Origin: Ceratorhiza oryzae-sativae
Taxonomy: Eukaryota > Basidiomycota > Agaricomycetes > Cantharellales > Ceratobasidiaceae
DNA length: 64,000 nt
NCBI GenBank assembly: GCA_030998015.1
Contig: JARWMV010000251.1
Location: 310,001-374,000 of the forward strand
Reading direction: 5' to 3'
Below the pieces are notes generated by a model, which worked only from the letters and a program-made list of their open reading frames with translations, made no database searches and was not told the origin of the DNA. This document shows, one piece after another, positions 23,163 to 38,700 of the stretch. Made by a program: the position numbers and the translations under genes. Position 1 is the stretch's first letter. Every line of letters starts with the position of its first letter.

Positions 23163-26100
23163 ATGAACGACCCAACGCCGCGGCCGACGGAGAGTCTGCT
23201 AAACATCGTGCGGGCGCAGATCTCGTTTCTGCTGTCCACTCTGAATGAAGATAACTTTGATCGTTTCCAGCTCGAGATCCGCTCGGTGAGTGGTCCGCGC
23301 AAGCCAGTTTGGGTGCGCTGACGACTGACACGGACCTGCTAGCTCTGCGAGCAAAACGGGGCCGAGTCGTACGTAGGTCTGCTGAGGCGGCTGATTGCCG
23401 CGTGCTATCCGCGCCTAGCGTCGGGCGCGAGCGGCGACAGCCAGTGGGCCCTCACCCTCCGCCTGCTCGTGCAAGAGATTCAACGCCTGGCGCGCGACCC
23501 GTTTTTGGCCGATCGTCTGCGCGATGCGCTCGAGCGAGGCGAGGGCGAGGTCTTTCGGACGCTCGACCTTCACCGTCTGCTCGAGCGAGTCCCGCTCCGA
23601 CCCCTCGAGCGCCTCGTCCTCGCCTCGGTCTTTGTCGCCTCTTCGCGCTCCGAGTTTGCCACCGCCGCGGCCCAGATTGTCCACGCAGAGCTCGAAAACG
23701 CGGTCCTCGCACTTTGCGCTCGCCCATCGTTCGAGTCGGGCGATATGAGCCTGAGCCAGGCTGCCAAACTCCTCGCCAACCTGCTCTCGGACCCCCCGCC
23801 CGATGCCCCTGTCCTCGACCACACGGAGCGCATTGCATTGCTCACCGCTGCGCATGCAAAATATGGTCCGGACAACCTCGCACCCGTGCTGCGAACTGTA
23901 TTTCCGACCCTCAGTCTCCCACCTGGCACGTCACTTGTCCAGACCCTCGTCCAACTTGGGCCAGAGATTACCGCCGACCAAGAGTCTGTGCGCGCGCTCC
24001 TCACCCGATTTGGTATTACCGACCAAGCTCCGCCGCGTGACTCACAAGTGATCGAAATTGTGGCTGCCCTTGCGAGGTATGCTGCCGAGGGCAAACCGCT
24101 ATGTGACGTTGGTGCTCTCGTTCGCGCGCTCTCCAGCTTTGTTCGTCTGCTTTCACACCTTTCTTTCGTCGTCTGACCCTTTTTTCACAGCCGACGCCCA
24201 TCCACTGGGCCACCGCAGTTCTCGCTTTCGACAGACTCGAGCGCCCTGGAGTCGACACCGCCACCCTTAAACTCCTCATTGCCATTCTTCTCAATTCGCC
24301 TCGTGATATCCCCGATGTCCCTCACGCGGTTACCGGTTTCTGGGCACCATGGCAGAACCCCCTGTGGCAGCTCCGCCTCCTCGACGCACTATTGTCCTTG
24401 CCCAATGATACCTTTAATTTTGTTACTCTCCCCGGGAGAAGGATTGTTACAGTTGACGATGTAGCTGGAGCAAGCCCGACTATCAAAGCGCTAGCAGCAA
24501 ATGTGCAAAGCCATACATGGAACGAGCTCATGTTGATCGAGACTCTAACCAGACTTGGAGATGAGGGCACGCCTGAAGTGCAAGCGTATGTTCGCGAAAT
24601 GATGGACAAGGCAGTGAAAATTAGTGCCGAGCTGGTCTACATGGGACTTTTGCAGGTTTCGGTGAGTCTTTCACTTGCTGGTTTTGTTTTGCTTGTGGAG
24701 CTGAACGCAGTTTTCAGAAACCCTGGAACCAAACTCAACAGGAATATTCATCCAAATTGCTCACCATGTTCTTGAACGGGCATCCAAATCACCAGCTTGT
24801 CTTTATGCGCATCTGGCAGATCGAGCCAACTTATCTTACCAAGGCATTTGGAGAGTACTATGCAGACAATGCTTTGAATATTACTCGCATCCTTGACGTA
24901 GCTCAGGATCTCAAAGTGGGCCCAATTTACTCTGTTGTTTGTCCTTGCTAACCATAAACGGCAGATTCTCGACTCGCTCCTCGACGTCCGCCCATTCGAT
25001 TTCGCACTCGACGTGGCAGCTCTTGCCTCTCGTCGTGAGTATCTCAACCTCGACAAGTGGTTGGCGGACAATCTTGCTACGCATGGGGCCGAATTCGCGC
25101 ATGCAGTGATTGCGTTTTTGGAAGTCAAGGTCAAGGGCGAGATCGCGCGCAATAGTGTTGGAGGCGAACAGGCACCAGAGAGTCGGACTATGCCGTTGAA
25201 TCCCCAGACGATTGCAATCTTTATCCGAGTATTGAAAAATAGGTTGGTGTTATTCGAATCAACTTCAAATCGGAAGCTGATCTGATCGTGGCTCTACAGC
25301 GGAATAACACTTTCACCTGAAGACGCCGAATATTTCGTCGAAATTCGAAACCAGTGTCTCCAGCTCCACCCGCGACTCATGAATCTTACACCCGGAAGCG
25401 ATGTCGAACCTGGTGTGGCGGTGGTCAGCTTCCCGCCCGATGTCGAGCAAGAAGTCGAGAATATTTACAAGGAGATGTATGAAGACAAAATCAGCATCGA
25501 GCAAATGATCGCGCTCCTCCAGAGATCCAAGGCTTCGTCCAACACACGCGACCTCGAAGTGTTTGCGTGCACTCTTCATACACTGTTCGACGAGTACCGG
25601 TTCTTCGCACGGTATTATCCTGCCCGGGAGCTGCAGATGACCGGATATCTCTTTGGCTCCTTGATCCAATACCGGCTTGTGGACTATATCCCGCTCGGAA
25701 TTGCCATTCGATACGTCCTCGATGCGGTTCGCGCTCCGCCCGACTCGAACATGTTTACATTCGGTGTCAACGCACTAAGCCAATTCAAGAGCCGGCTATG
25801 GGAGTGGAAAGCATTGTGCCATGCCCTACTCGCGATTCCTCATTTGGCTGAAACGCGGCCAGACCTGGCCGAAGCTGCCCGGCGGGGACTCGTCGCCGAA
25901 GGTCCTGAGCCTGAGCCGCCGGGCGAAGGTGGACCGGGCGTTGGACAAGAGCAAGCGGTTGTGGCGTTTACGGCCCTTCGACCAGATGCGTTGCCCGAGT
26001 CTGAACAAACCATCACCGATCCGGCTGAAGAAGTATCAGATAAAATCCTGTTCATTGTGAACAACCTAGCACCGAGCAACTTTGATGCCAAGCTCGAGGA

Positions 26101-29100
26101 GATGAAGGGTCGGTTCAAATCCGAGTATGCTCATTGGTTTGCGCAGTATTGGTGGTGGAACGCGCCAGCCTTGAAGCGAACAACCAAGGATTGTATATGC
26201 GCCTGTTGGATGGCTTGGACGCTGATGACAAGGAGCCGGACAAAGAGAAGACGCAATTGGGCAAATATGTATTGCACGAGACATATGTCCACGCTGCCAA
26301 GCTGCTCAACTCCGAAAAAACCATGACTTCGGCTTCAGAACGACGAACCTTGAAGAATTTGGCGAGCTGGCTTGGACAGATTACACTTGCGCGCAACCGA
26401 CCGATTCTGCACCGAAACTTGTCGTTCAAGGATCTTTTGCTCGAAGGGTTTGATACCGATCGGCTTATTGTCGCTATTCCGTTTGTCTGCGCCATTTTGG
26501 AGCAGTGCGCGCGTTCGAGGGTGTTTGTCCGCCCAACCCATGGCTGATGGCTGTCATTGGACTACTAGCCGAGTTTTACCATTTCGCAGAGCTCAAGCTG
26601 AATCTCAAGTTTGAGATCGAGGTGTTGTGCAAAGCGCTCGAAGTTGATCTGGACAAGGTCGAGGCAACGAGCGTGTTGCGCACGCGTGCGTCCGGAATCG
26701 TCGACGAGGGCGGCCTGCCTGACTTTGTGCAAGACGGAGGCGATCCATTCGGCTTTGATGGCCAGAGTCAACCGCAAGGTCAGGGGAGCGCTGGTGGAGA
26801 TGTCGTGCAAGGTTTGACGAGCGGTGCGGGCTCGAGCGGAATGACGGCGCAGATCGAGGCGATTGTAGCAAACCTGGGTGCGATGGTGGTCGTCAGTCCA
26901 GCGGTCGGGTATGCGAACCATGCAGGGTTCAAGAGGGCTGTACAAATTGCAATTGAGAGCGCTGTTCGCGAGGTGAGTTGTCGCTTGGTTATTCTCGAGG
27001 GATCCTGTGTTGATGGAAGTGTAGATTATTTTGCCTGTGGTGGATCGTTCGGTGACGATCGCGTCTATCTCGACCAAGGAGCTCGTGGCCAAGGATTATG
27101 CACTCGAAGCTGACGAGATGAAAGTCCGCAAGGCGGCTCAGCAGATGGTGCAGAATCTTGCGGGAAGTCTGGCGCTTGTGACGTGCAAGGAACCATTGAA
27201 GAACAACATGGCACTGCATATCAGGCAGGTCTTGAGCGAAGTTGGATTTACCGAGGTCAGTGTTTTTTGTATTTAAACCAGGGTGAAGGTTGACGAAGAA
27301 CTCGCACAGTTGATGGTTCCAGAGCAGATCATCCTGCGTGTTGTGGCAGATAATGTGGACATGTCGTGCACGGCGATTGAGCGTGCTGCGATGGATCGCG
27401 CGGTCACCGTGATTGACGAGGCATTTGCCAGCTCGTACGAATTGAGAAGGAGGCATAATGAGGTTGGTTTCATCGCCACTAATTCTAGGACCCATTACTG
27501 ACCATGCTGCAGCAACGCCCGAACCAGCCATTCTGGGACCCCTCGATGCCGCTCACTCATTACCAAGGCAGTCTTCCCGACCCATTGCGCATCAAGTCTT
27601 CGGGGCTGCTCACCCAACAGACGCGTGTCTACGACGACTTTTCCCAGCCTCGGCGTGTCGAACAAAAGCGTGTGCTCATGCCGCGCACGGCGTCGTACGG
27701 TCGTCAAGATATGATGCCTGGTGTTGGTCCAGGTGCACCGTCGAACTTTAGCAACCCCTCGCCGGCGCCATCGGCTCAGAGTCAAGGACAAGGACAACCC
27801 AGGTTCAGCAACCGATGCCGAATCTGATGATGCCCGAACGCGTGATGGAGCGGTTCGTGGTGCGTGGGTTTTGGCTAGCTTGATTATGTGCGAACGCTGA
27901 TATTTGGATCTTTGACAGACGTTTATCAACGAACTCGAATCACTATTCGCAATGGCTTCGGCACAGCACAGCAACGAGGCATTGCAGTCGAGCCAGGAAA
28001 TCCGGCTGTACATTCGTCAGATTTTATATTTGGCTCAACAGTCCTCCGACAGGGAAGAGACTGCTCTTGCCTTTTCTCAAAAGATCGTGCAGCTGCTGTA
28101 CAAGAGCAATTCGCCCCTTGCACGTGAGGTATATGTGGTTATTCTAGGCAGATTGTGCGAGCAGTCGACCAAAGTCGCCAAGGAGGCTACCGATTGGTTA
28201 CTCTACGCTGAAGATGACGTGAGTTTTCTTTTGTTCATGCTAATAAGAGGCATTTAACGTATATTATCCAACTGCTAGCGTAAATTGAATGTCCCAGTTA
28301 CCACTACTCTGCTACAGTCCCGCTTGATTGGCCTCCGAGAGCAAGACATGCAACTGTCCAAGCTCATCAAGCGAGACTGGCGCCCGATCGTGATGGAGTT
28401 CACGGCCAAGTTGATTCGCGAGTGTATTAGTGGAGATCAAGCCTTTGCAACTCGAACCGATTTCCCCCGTTCCCTCGACGCTTTGTCGCATGCTGCCCAG
28501 TTAGGCAAGGCCCCCGAAGAGTAAGCTTAAAGTGGGGTTACATATAGCTAATGACTGACCATTTGTATAGAGCGATCAGCTTGCTTGAAGAATTCCAAGG
28601 CATGTCCCCCACACCTGGCTCGCAAGTCACCTCTGCTGCGCACGCCCCAGGCCACCCAAATTCCCATTTGGTTTTGTTGTCTGAACGCCTGGCTGTGCAT
28701 TTTGACGACTGGGTCCGAATCTTCCAGCGTTCGCCATCTTCCGAAAAGGCTTTTGCAAGCTACGTGATGCAGCTCACGAATGAAGGCATCTTAAAAGGCG
28801 AAGACATCTCTTCGTTCTTCTTCCGCGTCTGTACGGAGACGAGCATTGACCAGTGGTCCAAGTATGTTGCTGCTGGAGATATTGGGGCAGCGTTTCAGCC
28901 AATCGATGCTTTGTCTCGGTTGATTGTGCTGATGATCAAGTACAACGGAGATGCAACTGATGTCCCAGCCAAAGTCCATTACCTCACCAAAATCCTCTCC
29001 ATCATTGTCCTCGTCCTCGCTCATGCTCACGAGGCCTCAACCGAATTCCCTCAACAAAAGCCATTCTTCAGGTTCTTCTCGAGCTTGTTGAGTGACATTC

Positions 29101-30390
29101 ACGGCCTCGAGTCGCATCTTCCATATTTCCCACTGCTTGTAGCTATCTGGTAGGTTTTTTATTATTCGGCTTCCTAGGGCCTGTACTGACGGTTGGTGAT
29201 AGTGATACATTCAACACTCTACAGCCTATCAACTTCCCGGCTTTGCCTTCTCTTGGATGACACTTATATCCCATAGACTTTTTATGCCTAAAATGCTTGC
29301 CTCCGAAAATCGTGAAGTGAGTCGCTTAGCTGAGAATGCAGTGACTGGTATTTGACCAGAGATTAAGCAGGGATGGCGCCCATACCATCGTCTACTCATC
29401 TCCCTCTTCCGCTTCCTCGAACCATTCCTGCGCGCTGCCGAGCTCCAAAATTCGACTCGCACCTTGTTTCATGGCGCTCTTCGTTTGCTAATGGTCCTCC
29501 TGCATGATTTCCCCGAGTTCCTGAGCGAATTTTACTTCTCCCTCTGCGACGTCATCCCAGCTCGTTGCATCCAGATGCGCAACATCATCCTGAGCGCCTA
29601 TCCTCCGACGCTCCGCCTTCCCGACCCCCATTTACGTGAAGCTCAGCTCGAGTCACTCTCGGACATGGGGCCCATTCCGCCAGTGTTGTCTGACTTTACT
29701 GCTGGATTGCGCCATGGAGATCTACGCGCCGCTCTAGACCAGTGTTTGCTGAATCGCGGATCGAATGCGCTTGTTGCTTCATTGAAAGAGCACTTGATGC
29801 TACCAGCTTCAAGCCCTCAAGTCGCGCTGGGCGAGCACTACAACTTGACAACCCTCAACGCTTTGGTCATGTACGTTGGGGTCTCGTCCGTTGCCCAAGC
29901 CAAGGCCCGGAGCGGATCTCCAGTATTTGTTCCCACGGATCCAGGTGTGACTCTCTTGACTCACTTGGCTTCCGAGCTGGACGTCGAAGGTAAGCATGAA
30001 CCGTCGAGTTCTATTATCATTGTTAACATTTTCTATAGGTCAACACCACCTTCTAGTCTCGATGGCGACTCACCTACGCTACCCCAACGCTCACACCCAC
30101 TGGTTCAGCTCACTCCTGCTCCACATGTTCAACGAAGTCAAAAACACGCGCCTCCAAGAGATCGCGACCCGCGTGCTCCTCGAGCGGCTTATGGTATTCC
30201 GCCCTCACCCCTGGGGCGCCCTGGTTACGTTTATCGAGTTGCTGCGCAACCCTCGTTATGACTTCTGGAGCAAAGACTTCGTGCGTGTCGCTCCTGAAAT
30301 CAATATGCTCTTGGAACGTGTAAGTTCAGCCCCTGTAGAGCATGTGAGTTTTTCTAACTCCTTATTCAGGTTGCCCGCTCTCTGGGTTGA
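23163..30390 (+). CDS. NOT1: CCR4-NOT complex scaffold subunit 1
   Basis: The largest gene of the window, over 2000 residues in more than ten exons. It is the scaffold that holds the CCR4/CAF1 deadenylases, CNOT9/Caf40 and the NOT2/NOT5 module for mRNA decay. Landmarks by comparison with human CNOT1 are: N-terminal HEAT region (NIVRAQISFLLSTLNEDNFD); the helical domain that binds TTP-type adaptors (about 25.4-25.85 kb, LFDEYRFFARYY); the MIF4G domain that binds CAF1 (26.0-26.5 kb, FIVNNLAPSNFD); the CNOT9-binding DUF3819 domain (about 26.85-27.5 kb, VTIASISTKELV and NLAGSLALVTCKEPL); and the C-terminal Not1 domain (about 28.9-30.39 kb, LLHDFPEFLSEFYFSLCDVIP). Frame breaks at about 26150, 26530 and 29245 are each mended by one lost base, and an essential gene is unlikely to be dead. 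The stop at 30390 follows a final small intron. Confidence 0.95.
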
Positions 30391-30729
30391 AATATAGTAA
30401 TTTTGGTTGCCTGAACGGGCAGCGTCCTCTAAAATATTGGCGCTGTCTGGGCCAGACTGGGTCTGTGTTCTTCTATGTACAGTTTCTCGCCGGCCTGTGC
30501 TATCGTTTGCGTTGCATTATGTATTCTAACACATATCCTTGCGAAATTTACTTTTAACTGGATGTCCTTTTATTCTGTCAATTGAATGTGTTTGCTCCTC
30601 ACTCGGCCAAGCGCTCTGATCGATAAGGTTAATCAGCGTCATGTGCATGACATTCTGGCCTTCGGCTAGTTTGTGCTCTCGACGAAGGCCTCGACACACA
30701 CTTCTAATCACAGCTGCGCCAAATACATA
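30391..30729. other. Intergenic, NOT1 / nucleoside hydrolase
   Basis: About 340 bp holding the NOT1 3' UTR and the promoter of the next gene. No other feature is seen. Confidence 0.4.
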
Positions 30730-32309
30730 ATGGATCGTCCGGAGATCCCTTACACACGATCAACTGCCAAGCACAAAGTCATTTACGACACAGACGTGAG
30801 TCGGCCAACTGAAGCCAATCCGAGAAACGCTTCAGCTAAACATGGAATTTTCTTAGCCCGGAGTTGACGACATTATTGGCTTATTACTTCTGCTCACATC
30901 AGAGAACATTGAACTAGCTCTGATTACTGTTGTATTTGGTGAGGCTAGTTTTCGCTCGTTCATGACCCTTACTAATACTACGCCAGGAAACACGGAAGTA
31001 AACTATGCATATAACAATGTGCTCAAGACGTATCAGGCGGTGGTGAACCACGTATCCCAGCATCCAAGCGATAAACACCGTTTTCCTGGGCTCGAGTCGC
31101 GACCTACAGTCTGTTCCGGCGCCTTTGAGCCACTAGCCAGTAAATTACAATTGGCTGAGTATTTTGTGAGCAAACCATCCGGTCGTAACTTCTACATTGC
31201 TGAGATTCTACCCAAAGCACGGCCCAGATGGATTATCCGATATTACAACCACACATCCCGAGTTTGACATCGAAGATCCTTCCGCACTCTCAAAATTCAT
31301 CAAAGAGTCAAGCGTAGCTGCCGAAGATGCAATAATCGATTTATTGCTGAAAGAGCCCGATGATACAGTAACTGTCATCGCTGTTGGGCCATGTGCGTTC
31401 CGCAGACCATTATGGCACCGTAGATCTAACTGAAACCCAACGGATTGTAGTGACCAATATTGCGCGTGCTTGGATTAAAAAACCCGAGGCACTTGAACGA
31501 GCAAGAAGGATAGTCGTAATGGGTGGTGCACTTGATGCCCCAGGTAATACTTCCGCAACGGCCGAGTTTAATTTCTTTGCAGATCCGTACGTCTATGGTC
31601 TACTGAGAGGTATCTTACTGATCAAAAACTTAGGAAAGCCGCCACCCTAGTTATGGATGCTGCCAAATCCGAGATCATAAATCTTATTTTAGTTCCTCTC
31701 GACTTGACGTCCTCGCATAGTGTACCATTTTCGGGGTTGATCCACCCTCTGTTACTATCTGGGCCGTTGCTAAAAGGTCCTGAATTATCCAAGTCAATGT
31801 CGCCCTTGCGCGCATTTACATCGGCTTTTTTGTACCGCGTACGACAAGTCATGCGGGACCTGGGAGCGCCCGACGCATTCGAAATGCATGACCCAGCAGC
31901 CGTTTGGGCTGCTTTGTCTCACGCATCAATTCCTCGTAGCTCTCCACTACTTCAAGGATGGGGGACAGTGAAGCGAGATTTCGTGATTGAATGTATCGGA
32001 GAATACACTCGAGGTGAGTCGTCAAAGTAGTCAAAAATACTATGTATTAACCTTCCGTGAAGGTATGTGCGTGGTGGATAGAAGGTAAAAATATCTCCTT
32101 TAGTGCCTATTATCGAGCACTAAATGTGTCCAATCAGGGGTGGCACTGATGCAACAGGAGCTCTACGGAGTGTCGATGGGGTGCATAGCTCCAACAACCA
32201 GGAAAATACACTTTTCGGAGTCAAGGTATTAAATAAGACGCCCGGTGCGACCATGCTAGAAAAAGAAGTAATGGGAAGGCTGTTTTGGGATATTCAACAA
32301 CCTTCCTAG
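30730..32309 (+). CDS. Inosine-uridine preferring nucleoside hydrolase
   Basis: Hydrolyses ribonucleosides to base and ribose for purine/pyrimidine salvage. The N-terminal calcium-binding signature DTDPGVDD is completed across the first intron (DTD ends exon 1 at about 30797, PGVDD opens exon 2 at about 30860). Later segments are the HGPDGLSDI region, an AVGPLTNIARAW segment rebuilt across a roughly 57-bp intron near 31392, RRIVVMGGALDAPGN with AEFNFFADP (the active-site Asn and metal-binding region), and VPLDLTSSH. The C-terminus needs a mini-exon (about 32063-32084) that supplies CVVDRR between IGEYTRGM and GGTDATGALRSVD, as in other fungal members. The frame then runs to a stop at 32309. 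The N-terminus is short with no signal peptide, so the protein is probably cytosolic. Confidence 0.88.
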
Positions 32310-33423
32310 ACGTAGAGCCGTGCAGATCATTCACATACTTTGCAGCTGGCTTATATGCGTTTATCAAGGGATTTATTCGCCATTGCCAACGTATAGGTTA
32401 TGATATGTCTCACTCAAATATGGCCCTTCGAAATTGCGGCGCCATAAAGGCAACATGGGCTGCCCGAAAATTGTCGATAGCATAAACAGGTCCTTACAAG
32501 TCTATATGGGCGGTTGATATATGACACACATGGCTCCGGCCGATTGCATGTCGGATATTGAAGCCGAATGCTTACGGCGTTCTGCTCCCAAAGGGGTAGT
32601 TGGAAGTATACGGTTAGGAAGGGATGCGGCACATATCGCGTTGTTGGTTGAAAGCACTTCGAAATCGCGTGATCTTATCTTATCATATCAGCTGCCAATG
32701 ACTTACCCGTTCGTGTCGCATCTATATACCGCCTAGCAGCTTACATCCTATCCGGAATATTTCACCGACTGAACATTCAGCTAAGATTTGGGCTAAAAGG
32801 CTGAAAAAAGTGTGTAGTATCACAAACTCCGCGTGGGGCGATTAGATGAAATATCAGATTAGATTAGATATCGTGAGAGAAGCCCGCTTGCGCATGCAGG
32901 CCAAGCGATACTGTTCCCCACCCCAAACGCCTGGAAAGCAGACGGGGCTTTTTGTTGCCATAGGGATATTTTATGAGCCTCTATCAATAGAAAAGTTATT
33001 CAGCTGGGGCTAAATCTCTCGATTTGATTTGCATACATACAACAGCCTGAGGTCGCTGTGATATTCAAACCGAGTAATTTACTAAGGAGGGCACCAGACA
33101 GTCAGTCACGGGTAGCTCCACAAGCCTTTTCTCCCCGCACTCACCTGATGTCACTTGGCCTTCCTCATTCCGAAAGATCCCTCGATTTCCGTGTCGCTGC
33201 GGCATCTCGGGGCGAAAGACGTCTGCGGTAGAAGTACGCATATGCGACAGGGATCGGAATACGCCATGCAGAATTTTTTGGAGTAAGGATCGCTTGCTTG
33301 GCGAACCATTTCCACTGATTCAAAAGGCGGTTCCTCCTGCATCTTGCTCCCCACCTTATCAGATACTCCCATCTCTCAGAGATAAAGCATATCTCTCGCG
33401 CCTCTGCACCTTCGCGACCCACA
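32310..33423. other. Intergenic, upstream of the siderophore gene
   Basis: A 1.1-kb AT-rich stretch. A 71-codon plus ORF (32521-32736) has no splice support or motif. Several GATA cores occur, including a repeated AGATTAGAT tract near 32848-32870 and the perfect extended site listed at 33356. The rest is featureless to me. Confidence 0.4.
33356..33364 (-). promoter_or_regulatory. Extended GATA site (ATCTGATAA) before the ornithine monooxygenase gene
   Basis: On the minus strand the nine bases read ATCTGATAA, an exact match to the ATCWGATAA consensus through which the iron-responsive GATA repressors (Urbs1 of Ustilago, SreA of Aspergillus) act on siderophore genes. It lies 60 bp upstream of the start codon at 33424. 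A further GATA core follows at about 33381. That this regulates the gene by iron is an inference from position and consensus. Confidence 0.65.
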
Positions 33424-35425
<2,002 letters not shown>

Positions 35426-35788
35426 GCCCTAAGCAAAACAAGAAAATGGCAATCCTGATAACTCGATAGCTTGGTTTCGTGTTCTTTTTTTTTTGGCGAT
35501 TAAAGATAACTGTAGTTTACGAGTTGTAAAACAATAAGAAGCAGCCCCATTTCCCGTAAATGCAACGAGAGTCGAAGCCGTTTGAACAGCGTGATTCCAA
35601 TGCAACAAAAAAAAGTGAGTCCAGCGTTTATCGATCTACGCGTATCACAAGTCAGGGCATTGAGCTTTGGAATTTACATCATGGGGTGTCGAGATGTTTG
35701 GGAAGCAGTCGTGGTTAGGACTGGGGTAAGTGATGAGGGACCGGCGCTAAGTGTCACTTGTCATTCTGACTTCCCGCCGACAACCACT
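35426..35788. other. Intergenic, promoter of the SCYL2-like gene
   Basis: About 360 bp including a T run near 35480-35490. A non-ATG open frame runs into the following gene but adds no conserved residues, so I place it in the 5' leader. Confidence 0.4.
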
Positions 35789-38700
35789 ATGTTTGCCGCA
35801 GCTACCTCACTCTTCTCGCGTTCAGCTATATATACGAATTATACTATATTATCTGCAGCGTCGACTTCAGCTGGTTCTCAATCTTCTGCTGTTCCTACAT
35901 CGGGACCTACCGTACCCCCTTTCCAAGTCGGGCTATGGAAAGTCACAGAGGCGACACACAAGGTTACACATAAGCGCGTGAGCGTCTGGGTCCACGATAA
36001 ACGTGGCGCAGAAGTGGACAAGCTTCCAGCGGCGGAAAAGGACAGAGTATTGGCTGTGCTGAAGGCCGAAGTGAGTATAGTGAAAATCGACTATGAGATG
36101 TAGCTAAGAATGCGCAGGTTACGGCTCTGAGTCGACTGAGACATCCATCTGTCCTAGGTATGCATTATTTACGCTCCTGAATCTCAGATGCCAACTTTCC
36201 AATAGAGGTTGTTGAACCCCTTGAAGACGGAAGGTCAGTTTCAGCATGATACTTGGAACCAACCTTGACGTGTCTACCCTTAGATCAGAGCTTGTCTTCG
36301 CGACCGAGCCACTTCTGTCTTCGCTTTCCCTCTGTATCCCGGAATCATCCTCACGCCAAAAATCTCAAGTGGAGCTTGACGAGGTCGAGGTAAGCCTGTC
36401 GCATCCAGCTACCTGACGACTCATCCAAACTTGAATATCAAGATACAAAAAGGGATACTTCAACTTGCTAAAGGACTTTCATTCCTTCATACATCTGCTC
36501 GGCTGGTCCACTCTAATCTTACTCCTTCGTCTGTGCTGATCAACTCCGCTGTATGTGCTCCATGCCACCAGACTCACAGTGCTCTAACCCACCTACCGGA
36601 ATAGGGAGATTGGAAAATCTCTGGCCTCGGCTTGACCATACCGCTACTTTCCCCTTCCGGAGAACCTACGCGATGGGAATTTCCGACGTATGACAATCGA
36701 CTCCCAGCGTACACTCAAAGGAGTTTTGATTACATGGCGCCTGAGTATGCCGTTGATGAGAAGATAGAGACAGCTTCGGACATGTACTCTCTCGGGTGCT
36801 TGGTTTATGCTGTACACATGAAGGGACGACTACCCTTTTCGAATCACGGAAGCATGAACACTTTGAGAGAGAACGCAAGGAAGTTGGAAAGTGGAACTTT
36901 GGGTGCCCTGCCCTCTCTAGGTGGCTTGGACGCCGATTTGCGAAGTAACTGTGTTTATTTGCTTCCCTCTTTTTTGATATTTACGTTTATGTGTCTAGGC
37001 CTTTTGATGGTACTCATTACCCGTACATCCTCCTCCCGGCCTACCGCATCGTCAATACCAAGCCACTCATTCTTCAATGCTCTTGCCATTTCGACGCTCA
37101 ACTTTCTTGATCGTACGACATTCGCCGCGAAGCCGCGTGAAGAAAAGATTGCGTTCATGAAAGGCCTTGCAGGCGTGCTAGGTAGCTTCTCGGATAATCT
37201 TAAGAGAAGGAAGATTTTGCCCTCTCTGTTAGAGGAGGTGCGTGTTAAATCACATCATATCCGGATCATAATTTTGATTTTGCCCAATTATAGATGAGAG
37301 ATCCTCTCCTTCTACCCTCGATCCTTCCCAACGTATTCACAATTGCCAATAAACTTACACCTGCTGAATTTGCTTCGACCGTTTTACCCGCGCTAAAACC
37401 ACTATTTGTTGTTCGAGATCCACCTCAAAATGTATTGGCAATGCTGGATAATCTGACGCTCATCCAAGGCAAGACGACGCCGGCTGTATTTCGTGTTGGT
37501 AAGGGATTCCTATTACGTGAACTTGCGATTCAGTAGTCTGACGTGCGAGTTAGATGTGCTCCCGCTGGTATATAGTGCACTAGATTCTGAACATGCCAAT
37601 GTGAGTGAGAAGTGCCCGTGAAGGGCTGGCTAGCTTGCTGGACGATTTTCTAGGTGCAAGAGCGAGCTCTGAAATGTGTCCCGGATCTATGCGAGACAAT
37701 TGATTATGCTGAAGTGCAGGGCGTGCTATTCCCTCGGGTGGCAGTGAGTGCAACGCTAGCTGGCAGTGACTATTTGCTGATAGCAGTGCACTTCTAGTTA
37801 GTATTCACCAAGACCAGGATACTATCGGTCAAGGTCAACACCTTGATTTGCTTCTTGGCTATGGTGAAAACTCTAGATCAGGCGAGTTATCATCGGCAGC
37901 TCAATAATGTGGGACTTACACGGTCGCTGGGTTATAGACGAGTTTGACTCAAAAGTTGGTTCCTTTGCTAGCGAAAATTAGGACAAAAGGTCAGCACCGG
38001 TTGCTAAAGCGGTAAACTGGTACTCAATGAACGGCCATACTAATAGAACCCTCTGTCATGGTATGGTATTCAAACGTGTTGCGCAGGGTTTCATATAAAC
38101 TATTACAGATGGCGACGCTGGACGTTCACGAACGGATGGGTATGAAGGTTGACCGAGAAGCGGTAGCAACGCTTGTGCTACCACAACTGTGGGCAATGTC
38201 TGTTGGTCCCCGTCAGTGCAATTTGCATAAGTGTCGAACATTTAGAACTGACGCTAAAGGCAGTGCTCAATATCAGTCAATTCCAACGGTTTATGACGTA
38301 TGCTTTCCATTGCATATATCCTATAAGAATACTGAGCGACTCCCCCTCAACAGCGTTATACGTGTTTTATCGGAACGAATTGAAAAGGAACATGCTCAGC
38401 ACCTACGCGACTCGCAACGGGTAGAAGATCGCTCTGCCATACTCAATGGTTCGGCAAACATATGCTTCACCCACAGCCGTAGACTTCCAGAGCCTCGTTG
38501 GGGGCGGCCGGAGTCCTAGCGCTGGGCCTGGCGCGGTAACGCCGATTGCAAACGGGTCGAATACCCCTACACCCGCCCCTGCTAATGGATGGGACGACGA
38601 CATGTGGGGCTCGATATTAGGACCTACGCCATCGGTAAGACATCACTAGACAATCACACCAGGTCCTTACGACGCTATTTTCAGTCACCCCCACCATCAA

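Noticed and set aside
22285..23331. 348-codon minus-strand ORF
   Set aside because: It runs through the phosphodiesterase in the wrong frame and on into the NOT1 promoter and first exon. Only its MSSRKIKRRR part is real, as the PDE first exon.
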